Below, in pieces: positions 1 through 5,844 of a DNA stretch of 9,116 bases. The DNA is from an uncultured Alphaproteobacteria bacterium (GTDB lineage Bacteria; Pseudomonadota; Alphaproteobacteria; Rickettsiales; UBA1997). The position numbers and the translations under genes were made by a program. The notes beneath the pieces were generated by a model. It had not been told where the DNA came from and did not search any database. It saw nothing but the letters and a program-made list of their open reading frames with translations. The DNA lies in NCBI GenBank assembly GCA_903858915.1, contig CAIOKL010000281.1:1-9116 (forward strand), read 5' to 3'. Each line of letters starts with the position of its first letter. Within the stretch, counting starts at the first letter, position 1.

Positions 1-40
1 AAAAAATTAATTTTTTTAATTTTCATTGCTATATTTAGAG

Positions 41-86
41 TAAGTAATTTATACTATAAAAAAATTTTCTTGACATAAATTACTTA
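41..86. repeat. 12-bp perfect inverted repeat overlapping a -35 box; possible operator
   Basis: The left arm TAAGTAATTTAT (41-52) and right arm ATAAATTACTTA (75-86) are exact reverse complements, separated by 22 bases. The right arm begins on the last base of the TTGACA at 70-75 and lies in the spacer of that promoter candidate. The position suits a dimeric regulator's operator, or a cruciform or RNA hairpin. It is AT-only except one G/C pair per arm, so chance cannot be dismissed. The symmetry is visible in the sequence; the regulatory role is inference. Confidence 0.5.
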
Positions 87-98
87 TATTTAATTAAT
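70..98 (+). promoter_or_regulatory. Candidate sigma-70 promoter P1 for the first gene
   Basis: A perfect -35 hexamer TTGACA (70-75) is followed after 17 bases by ATTAAT (93-98), a 4-of-6 match to the -10 consensus. Transcription would start near 105, giving a leader of about 88 bases with a 7-bp stem at 136-161. The -35 is strong but the -10 is weak, and AT-rich DNA produces -10 look-alikes easily. Confidence 0.35.
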
Positions 99-135
99 TA
101 TATCTAAAAGAAGTTTTTTTTACTAATTAAATTAA

Positions 136-161
136 TAAGTCATATAAAAATTAGTGACTTA
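136..161. repeat. 7-bp inverted repeat in the leader
   Basis: TAAGTCA (136-142) and TGACTTA (155-161) are exact reverse complements around a 12-base AT-rich loop. It lies just upstream of the extended -10 at 167-175, where a -35 element would fall. It shares the TAAGT start with the longer inverted repeat at 41-86, so the two could be related binding sites. Alternatively it is a 5'-leader hairpin of a P1 transcript. Short enough to be chance. Confidence 0.35.
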
Positions 162-166
162 AATTT

Positions 167-175
167 TGATATAAT
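167..175 (+). promoter_or_regulatory. Candidate extended -10 promoter P2 for the first gene
   Basis: TGATATAAT (167-175) is a perfect match to the extended -10 form TGnTATAAT, which can work without a good -35; none is visible at the expected distance. Transcription would start near 182, only about 11 bases before the ATG at 193. That would give a very short leader, consistent with the missing Shine-Dalgarno sequence. Confidence 0.4.
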
Positions 176-192
176 AATTTTTTTCATTAACC

Positions 193-3100
193 ATGGCATC
201 ATCTAATTCAACAAATGTAGATGACCTATTTGGAGAAATAATCCCCCCGGATAAGGTTTTACCCCCAAAACAATCCAACTCTAATTCTTCAACCGCCTCA
301 AGCACTTCAAGAGCTTCAACCGCCCCAAGAACTTCATCTCAATTAGGTGCGAACAATTTACTTAGTAGCGTGACTAGTTTAGGCGGAATTGGAATAAAAT
401 TTATTGATTCAATTTTTTCCCCAAAAATTCCACAACAACCACCGAAGGGAAATGAGGATCATGACAAATATAAACCTCCTGTTATTTACACTTCGCCTTA
501 TCGCGATCCATCATTATTGTATCAACCAGAATCACTTGAAAGACAACCCCCTCTCACTCTGCCTGATGCTCGATCTTTAGATCAAGCTGTAGCTCAGGAA
601 AAATATTTGGCTCATAGTGCTGAGTTAAGAACTTTGATACAACATCTCAAAGAAATTGAATTAGAAATTACAAATAAAAAAAATAATTTCTTGAAAGGCC
701 TACCTCTTCGCGATGAAAGTGACCAAGAAATATCAATCAGAAAGCCAGAAATATCAAAATTAATTATAAATCCACAACTTAGCTTAGATAATCTTACATA
801 TGACATCCCAACAATTTCTTTCACACGCGTTTCAGAAAATGTAAAAGATCGCGATAAAGTATCAAATTTTGTTACAGAGACAAAGCAAAGCTGGAAGAGA
901 AGTATTAGAAAAGAAGAGATCACTTTTAGAATGATAGGAAGTGATGGCAATTCAATAAATCCAAATACAGGACATCCATATCCAAAAATATCATCAGAAA
1001 AAACAACAGAAGCAATTGCGGTTAAAATAGATTCATTTTTAGATGAAATCAAACCAGACCTTGAGCGCTATTCAAATTTATATCTTGATATTGTAAATAA
1101 GAATATTCAATATAAAAATTCAGAATTGTCCATACCACGGGAACAAGATCACAGATTCAACCCTCCAACTCGACCACTTGAAGCTTCTCCACAACCATCG
1201 CCACAAGGACCGGGATTCCTTAGTAATTTTTTTTCTAAGAAACCTGACCCTAAAAAAGAAGAAGAAAAGTCAAAAACAGAACCAGTATTTATACTTAGCG
1301 ACTTACCCAGCACAACACAAGGTGTTCATAGACAAGAACTTGATCAACAAAGAGGCAACATTATACAAAAAGGCTTAGAAGAATCAAGACGACAAAGAGA
1401 GGAAGAAACCGCTAAAAAAGCACAAAAAATCTCAGAAGATGCTCTAAAAAAATTTAAAGACGACCAGCTTGAATTAAAGAAAATAAATGAAGCTGAAAAG
1501 GCTCGAATAAAAGCGCAAAAAAAACAAGAAGAGGCTTATGAAAAAAAAGAGCAAGATAAAATTAAATCTGAAAATTATTCTGCTATAGAAAAACATTTAA
1601 TGCCACTTATCTCTAAGGCGCTTGGCTCTGAAAATCCATTAATTGAATTATGTAAGGTTTATGATCATTTTATAAAAAGACAATCATCGCATGGAAATTC
1701 GGAAAGAATTCTTGATAGCGCTATGAATGAATTAGACAAAAATGAAAGAAAAGATAGATTTACAGCTCTTATAAGTTCTGTCTCTTTTAGACACGATAAA
1801 ACTGGACAAGAGTTTTTAAACCTAGATAAAAATATAGTACCAAAAATTTTAAATGAAGAATCTGAGTTACAAAGAGAAATAGCAAGAAGAAGGCAAGAAG
1901 AACAAATAAGGCAACTGCAACTAACACAAAAACAAGATGCGGAGAATTATGAAAGAGCGGTTTTAGCTCAGAAGAAGGCTATTGCTCTGGCTGGGGTTAA
2001 AGATGTAATTGAGGCTGGACCTGAAGCTAGGCCTGAAGCTAAGGCTGAAGAAAGAGCTAAAGCTGAAGCTAGAGCAAGAGCTAAAGCTGAGGCTGAAGCT
2101 AGAGAAAGAGCTAAAGCTAAAGCTGAGGCTGAAGCTAAAGAAAGAGCTAAAGCTAAAGCTGAGGCTGAATACCTTGAAAGAACTAAAAAGCATATTGAAG
2201 AAGCTAGAAAGGAAGCAGATGATAGAAAACGAAACCCTGAAGCTAGTAAACCTGGAATGACTGAAAAAGAGATTAAAATTCTCCGTGACCCACAGAAGAC
2301 GGCATCAGGGGATTCACTGCCACCAAAACAACCACCAACAACACCAATAAAAGCACCATCACCCCCTCCAAGCTGGAATTTATTTGGAATAACATTGAAC
2401 TCACTCGGAGCGGGATTATTCTCACCACAACAACAAGTAAAAACTCCACAACCATCAAATCCTCCAGCACAAGTTCCATCGAAACCGTCCGAACCAAAAC
2501 CAGTGGCCTCACCGCCCCAATTTATAACAAGTCTTACCATTGGTAGTGTTGAATATTTAAATAGAGATAATTTAAAAATACCAAATACTGGAGAACAGTT
2601 TAATTGTTTAGGCGTCAAACGCAAAAATGGCACATCAACAAATATCTTCTATTCACAAGGTAAATATTATTATACGGTGCCAGAAATTCAAGTGGGTCAG
2701 GATCCAAAAAAAGGAACAATAAAAGAATTACCCATAAAAACATTAAAAGAAATTGATGGAGAAAAAGGAGGCCATTCTTTAAAAGATGGAGAAATTTGTC
2801 TAGTAAAATCAAAATCCGGAGATTTGTCTACTCTAGAGAAACACGAAGGTAAGTATGTTCTACAAAACCTAAACAGTCCAGTTGAACACAGCGCTGATTT
2901 AATAAAATGTCAATTTAAAGACCTTGATAAAATTACAAATCCTCAAACTCGAATTGTTGATCAAGATTCACATCGAATGCAATCTAGAGTTGACAAATCT
3001 AGTCGACCCAATACACCTGAATCTAGGAGAGGGGGAGCAATAGGAGCGATGGCAGGAGCATTTTCACCCAAGCCACCTACTCTAAAACAACATATGGAGG

Positions 3101-3219
3101 GGAGACGAAATCTCTCTCCTAAAGATGTCCGAAACCAAAAAAAATTTTTACAAGAAGCCTTGGGAATAAATCCTGAAACCGGCAAAAGAAACCCCGACTC
3201 TTTTGGTCCCAGTCGATAA
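193..3219 (+). CDS. Large modular coiled-coil protein of unknown function
   Basis: I do not recognise a family for this 1008-residue protein. Residues 1-50 are Ser/Thr/Asn-rich. Residues 95-310 look like a mostly helical globular part. Residues about 372-455 and 555-690 are highly charged, Lys/Glu/Gln/Arg-rich and probably form coiled coil or a single long helix, with a small helical segment (about 456-550) between them. The second includes a 12-residue tandem repeat (625-658). Proline-rich linkers lie at 710-727 and 752-777. Residues 778-914 look more globular and contain two similar modules. The C-terminal 80 residues are basic. No signal peptide or membrane segment is evident, so it is cytosolic or exported by a leaderless route. 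The ATG at 193 follows an in-frame stop at 175 and is not preceded by a ribosome binding site. Arginine is mostly AGA/AGG (about 40 of 59 by hand count), unlike mfd. A secreted effector-like role is possible but unproven; a structural or scaffold protein is equally compatible. Confidence 0.88.
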   Translation: MASSNSTNVDDLFGEIIPPDKVLPPKQSNSNSSTASSTSRASTAPRTSSQLGANNLLSSVTSLGGIGIKFIDSIFSPKIPQQPPKGNEDHDKYKPPVIYTSPYRDPSLLYQPESLERQPPLTLPDARSLDQAVAQEKYLAHSAELRTLIQHLKEIELEITNKKNNFLKGLPLRDESDQEISIRKPEISKLIINPQLSLDNLTYDIPTISFTRVSENVKDRDKVSNFVTETKQSWKRSIRKEEITFRMIGSDGNSINPNTGHPYPKISSEKTTEAIAVKIDSFLDEIKPDLERYSNLYLDIVNKNIQYKNSELSIPREQDHRFNPPTRPLEASPQPSPQGPGFLSNFFSKKPDPKKEEEKSKTEPVFILSDLPSTTQGVHRQELDQQRGNIIQKGLEESRRQREEETAKKAQKISEDALKKFKDDQLELKKINEAEKARIKAQKKQEEAYEKKEQDKIKSENYSAIEKHLMPLISKALGSENPLIELCKVYDHFIKRQSSHGNSERILDSAMNELDKNERKDRFTALISSVSFRHDKTGQEFLNLDKNIVPKILNEESELQREIARRRQEEQIRQLQLTQKQDAENYERAVLAQKKAIALAGVKDVIEAGPEARPEAKAEERAKAEARARAKAEAEARERAKAKAEAEAKERAKAKAEAEYLERTKKHIEEARKEADDRKRNPEASKPGMTEKEIKILRDPQKTASGDSLPPKQPPTTPIKAPSPPPSWNLFGITLNSLGAGLFSPQQQVKTPQPSNPPAQVPSKPSEPKPVASPPQFITSLTIGSVEYLNRDNLKIPNTGEQFNCLGVKRKNGTSTNIFYSQGKYYYTVPEIQVGQDPKKGTIKELPIKTLKEIDGEKGGHSLKDGEICLVKSKSGDLSTLEKHEGKYVLQNLNSPVEHSADLIKCQFKDLDKITNPQTRIVDQDSHRMQSRVDKSSRPNTPESRRGGAIGAMAGAFSPKPPTLKQHMEGRRNLSPKDVRNQKKFLQEALGINPETGKRNPDSFGPSR
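287..340 (+). repeat. 27-bp tandem duplication in the Ser/Thr-rich N-terminus
   Basis: Two adjacent 27-base units (287-313 and 314-340) share 21 of their first 23 bases and begin CTTCAACCGCC. Because 27 is a multiple of three, the reading frame is kept and nine residues are duplicated with change (STASSTSRA then STAPRTSSQ, approximately). It looks like slippage or unequal crossing over inside a disordered region. Confidence 0.6.
2065..2166 (+). repeat. Tandem repeat of 30+36+36 bp coding an Ala/Glu/Lys/Arg helix
   Basis: Three adjacent in-frame units lie at 2065-2094, 2095-2130 and 2131-2166. The two 36-base units differ at a single base; the first lacks one hexamer. They code EARARAKAEA, EARERAKAKAEA and EAKERAKAKAEA (residues 625-658), built from hexamers of the GCTAAA / GCTGAA type. 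A degenerate lead-in starts near 2030. The near identity points to recent expansion. The product should be a rigid, charged alpha helix resembling the TolA-type Ala/Lys/Glu helix, but nothing else supports TolA, since there is no N-terminal membrane anchor. Confidence 0.9.
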
Positions 3220-3227
3220 CCCTAATT

Positions 3228-3276
3228 TTGATTAAATTATTCGCATTAATCAATTCTCACTATTTGCATTTTTTTT
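3228..3276 (+). terminator. Weak terminator candidate after the first gene
   Basis: TTGATTAA (3228-3235) and TTAATCAA (3246-3253) form an exact 8-bp stem with a 10-base loop, starting 9 bases after the stop codon. A run of eight T follows at 3269-3276, but 15 bases beyond the stem rather than directly after it, and the stem has one G/C pair only. This is not a standard intrinsic terminator; read-through into dnaE is plausible. Confidence 0.25.
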
Positions 3277-3292
3277 ATACATAAATTAAAAT
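3264..3292 (+). promoter_or_regulatory. Candidate promoter for dnaE-mfd
   Basis: TTGCAT (3264-3269, 3 of 6 to the -35 consensus) and TAAAAT (3287-3292, 5 of 6 to the -10) are separated by 17 bases. The predicted start near 3299 would leave a leader of about 50 bases. Support is weak because such matches are frequent in DNA this rich in A and T. Confidence 0.25.
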
Positions 3293-3350
3293 TGAAAAAT
3301 TGAAATAAAATTTCCAATTTAATTCTAAAAAATTCTTAAAAATAATATCA

Positions 3351-5843
3351 ATGTACATCGCGCTTCGCAATCATACAACCTACTCGCTTTGCAAAGGTGC
3401 GATTAAAATTGCCGATTTAATCGACAAAGCTAAAGCCTTGAAAATGCCGGCTTTGGCAATCATGGATTCGCAAAATTTATTTGGCGCATTAGAATTTTCT
3501 TTGGCTTGCAAAAAAGCGGGGATTCAACCGATTCTAGGTTGCGAGATGATGATCGATTTTAATTTGCAAGATTCCAAAAATATTTCCAATGTTGATTTTA
3601 CCGAAAATTTATGCAAAACGCCAATAATTGCAACAAGTGAAGAAGGCTATCGCAACCTGATGTTTCTAGTAAGCGAAAGCTATTTAAAAAGACAAAATGG
3701 CATCGTTCCTTTTGTAAATTTTGAACTTTTAAAACAAAAATCAAAAGGAATTATTGCTTTATCAGGAGGCTGTGAAGGCTTGATTGGCAAGCTTTTGCTT
3801 CAAGGTCAAGATAAACAAGCGCAAAAAATTTTACTCGAAATTAAAGAAATTTTTAACACTAATTTTTATATCGAAATCACGCGCCACGGCACTAAAAACG
3901 AAGATTTAATCGAAGAAAAATTATTGCAATTGGCTTTTGAAAATTCTCTGCCAATCGTCGCCAGCAATGATGTTTATTTTTTAACTCCCGAAATGCACGA
4001 AGCGCAAGATATTTTATCGTGCATTTACGAAGGCCACAGCTTGGTCGAAGAGAATCGCAAAAGAAATTCGCCCGAACAATATTTTAAAAATTACGAGCAA
4101 TTTTTAGAACTTTTTAAAGATTTGCCCGAAGCCATCGCCAACACCATCAACATTGCCAAGAAGTGCCACACCATGGCGTTTGAACGACCGCCAACTTTGC
4201 CGAAATTTAGCACTGAAGCAAATTTTGACGAAGCTTTGGAACTCAGAAATCAAGGTCTTGAAGGCTTAAAATTGCGATTAAAAAGTAAATTTTTAATCGA
4301 AGAAATTGATGCCGAAACCCAACAAAAAATTGAAAAAGAATATTTCGAACGCCTCGAATATGAGTTGGGAATTATTATTAAAATGAATTTTTCGGGATAT
4401 TTTTTAATCGTTTCCGATTTTATAAAATGGGCAAAAAATAATGGCATTCCCGTAGGTCCAGGACGCGGTTCGGGCGCGGGTTCGATTATCGCTTGGTCGC
4501 TTCAAATTACCGATCTCGATCCAATCCGTTTTGGCTTACTTTTTGAAAGATTTTTAAATCCCGAACGGGTTTCAATGCCCGATTTTGATATTGATTTTTG
4601 TCAATCGCGACGCGATGAAGTGATCGATTATGTTCAAAAAAAATATGGCACCGATTTCGTCGCGCAAATTATTACTTTTGGAAAATTGCAAGCGCGCGCG
4701 GTTTTGAAAGATGTCGGTCGCGTCCTACAAATGCCTTATTCGCAAGTCGATCGCATTTGCAAACTTATTCCATTCAACGCCGTCGAAGCGGTCACGCTTG
4801 AAAAGGCCATCGAGATGGATAAAGATTTACAACAAGCCATTCAAGATGACCCTCAAATCAACAAATTAGTTGATATCGCGTTAAAGCTTGAAGGCTTGAA
4901 TCGACACGCTTCAACCCACGCGGCCGGCGTTGTGATTGGCGATCGCCCTTTGCGCGAAATTTGCGCGCTTTACAACGACGAAGGCTCAACCATGCCGGCG
5001 GTCGGCTATTCCATGAAATATGCCGAATCGGCGGGTCTTGTAAAATTTGACTTTTTGGGTTTAAAAACCTTAACAACAATTTTGGAAACTGTAAAACTTG
5101 TTGACAAAACTCGTGGTATAAAAATTGACATCGCACATTTACGACTTGACGATAAAAAAACCTTCGAAATGCTTGCCAGTGGCGATTCCATCGGCGTTTT
5201 CCAAATTGAGTCTTCGGGCATGCGCGCCGTGCTTCGTCAAATGCGCGCCGATAAAATCGAAGACATCATCGCGCTCATTTCGCTTTATCGCCCCGGACCG
5301 ATGGACAACATTCCAACCTACATTCGACGCAAACATGGCGAAGAAAAAATTTCATATCCGCATCCGCTTCTCGAGGCGGTTTTGAAAGAAACTAACGGCG
5401 TTATTGTTTATCAAGAACAAGTGATGGAAATTGCTAAAATTTTGGCGGGATATAGTCTTGGAGGCGCCGATTTATTGCGTCGCGCCATGGGTAAAAAAAT
5501 TAAAGAAGAAATGGATCAACAGCGAGCAATTTTTGTCGAAGGTGCTAAAAAAAATAATGTTTCCTCACAACAAGCCAATGAAATTTTTGATTTGGTCGAC
5601 AAGTTCGCCGGCTACGGCTTCAACAAATCTCACGCGGCCGCTTATGCGATGATTTCATATCAAACGGCATATTTAAAAGCGCATTTTTTACCCGAATTTT
5701 TAACCGCTTCAATCAATTTAGAAATTGACAATACCGATAAAATTAATATTTTTTTACAAGTCGCCAAAAGCCACAAAATTCCCGTTCTTGCGCCCGATAT
5801 AAATCAAAGCCAAGCCGATTTCTCGATTGAAATTCTAAACTAA
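3351..5843 (+). CDS. dnaE: DNA polymerase III subunit alpha, C-terminally short (830 aa)
   Basis: This is the catalytic subunit of the replicative DNA polymerase. The N-terminal PHP domain (about 1-285) starts ALRNHTTYSL; the first His of its H-x-H pair is Arg6, as in other proteobacterial enzymes, so PHP nuclease activity is unlikely. PVGPGRGSGAGS (367-378) and PDFDIDF (410-416) mark the palm. Asp413, Asp415 and Asp567 (in KFDFLGL) match the three E. coli catalytic aspartates 401, 403 and 555. HASTHAAGVV (519-528), YRPGPM (646-651) and FNKSHAAAY (757-765) mark the remaining core and fingers. The match is to DnaE1, not the error-prone DnaE2/ImuC. Family members are about 1,150 residues; this one ends just after APDINQSQADFSIEILN, near E. 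coli residue 829. The HhH/beta-binding domain, clamp motif, OB fold and tau-binding tail are therefore missing. No continuation is visible in any frame before mfd. No Shine-Dalgarno precedes the ATG, which is where the family alignment begins. Confidence 0.96.
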   Translation: MYIALRNHTTYSLCKGAIKIADLIDKAKALKMPALAIMDSQNLFGALEFSLACKKAGIQPILGCEMMIDFNLQDSKNISNVDFTENLCKTPIIATSEEGYRNLMFLVSESYLKRQNGIVPFVNFELLKQKSKGIIALSGGCEGLIGKLLLQGQDKQAQKILLEIKEIFNTNFYIEITRHGTKNEDLIEEKLLQLAFENSLPIVASNDVYFLTPEMHEAQDILSCIYEGHSLVEENRKRNSPEQYFKNYEQFLELFKDLPEAIANTINIAKKCHTMAFERPPTLPKFSTEANFDEALELRNQGLEGLKLRLKSKFLIEEIDAETQQKIEKEYFERLEYELGIIIKMNFSGYFLIVSDFIKWAKNNGIPVGPGRGSGAGSIIAWSLQITDLDPIRFGLLFERFLNPERVSMPDFDIDFCQSRRDEVIDYVQKKYGTDFVAQIITFGKLQARAVLKDVGRVLQMPYSQVDRICKLIPFNAVEAVTLEKAIEMDKDLQQAIQDDPQINKLVDIALKLEGLNRHASTHAAGVVIGDRPLREICALYNDEGSTMPAVGYSMKYAESAGLVKFDFLGLKTLTTILETVKLVDKTRGIKIDIAHLRLDDKKTFEMLASGDSIGVFQIESSGMRAVLRQMRADKIEDIIALISLYRPGPMDNIPTYIRRKHGEEKISYPHPLLEAVLKETNGVIVYQEQVMEIAKILAGYSLGGADLLRRAMGKKIKEEMDQQRAIFVEGAKKNNVSSQQANEIFDLVDKFAGYGFNKSHAAAYAMISYQTAYLKAHFLPEFLTASINLEIDNTDKINIFLQVAKSHKIPVLAPDINQSQADFSIEILN
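4275..4299. repeat. 10-bp perfect hairpin inside dnaE
   Basis: CGATTAAAAA (4275-4284) and TTTTTAATCG (4290-4299) are exact reverse complements around the loop GTAAA. It codes RLKSKFLIE in a linker ahead of the palm motifs. Probably a by-product of A/T-rich codons; an mRNA hairpin or pause site cannot be excluded. Confidence 0.5.
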
Positions 5844-5844
5844 A

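Larger units (their letters stand above)
1..192. other. AT-rich non-coding leader upstream of the first gene
   Basis: No convincing reading frame crosses this stretch on either strand. It opens with a self-complementary A6-TTAA-T6 tract (1-16), which could be the tail of an upstream gene's terminator cut by the window edge. It then carries two inverted repeats (41-52/75-86 and 136-142/155-161) and two promoter-like elements, listed separately. The in-frame stop TAA at 175-177 means the downstream gene cannot start earlier than the ATG at 193. Confidence 0.7.
3220..3350. other. AT-rich intergenic gap between the unknown gene and dnaE
   Basis: 131 bases with no gene. The hairpin-like repeat at 3228-3253 and the promoter candidate at 3264-3292 are listed separately. 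A further imperfect hairpin (3297-3320, outer 6-bp stem AAATTG/CAATTT) lies near where a transcript from that promoter would begin. An in-frame stop at 3282-3284 limits how far upstream dnaE could start. Confidence 0.6.

Noticed and set aside
612..1052. 146-codon antisense reading frame with a hydrophobic start
   Set aside because: It lies wholly inside the unknown gene, has no promoter or ribosome binding site, and reads like the complement of the real frame.
2020..2220. Assigning the unknown protein as TolA from its Ala/Lys/Glu helix
   Set aside because: There is no N-terminal membrane anchor or recognisable TolA C-terminal domain, and no tol genes lie nearby; only composition is shared.
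1963..2633. Long antisense and alternate-frame reading frames over the repeat tract (221, 76 and 83 codons)
   Set aside because: The Ala/Glu/Lys hexamer repeat lacks stops in several frames and yields low-complexity peptides such as alternating Ala-Leu or Ser-Phe; these are shadows of the + strand gene.
3351..3380. Degenerate PHP metal site in DnaE as an anomaly
   Set aside because: The L-R-x-H form is usual in proteobacterial DnaE, where proofreading is done by a separate epsilon subunit.
4858..5385. Several 65-92 codon frames overlapping dnaE on both strands
   Set aside because: dnaE is conserved throughout this stretch, so these are shadows.
5600..5700. Split intein in dnaE as in cyanobacteria
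   Set aside because: The usual insertion site reads through as GYGFNKSHAAAY without interruption, and no intein-like block motifs occur before the stop.
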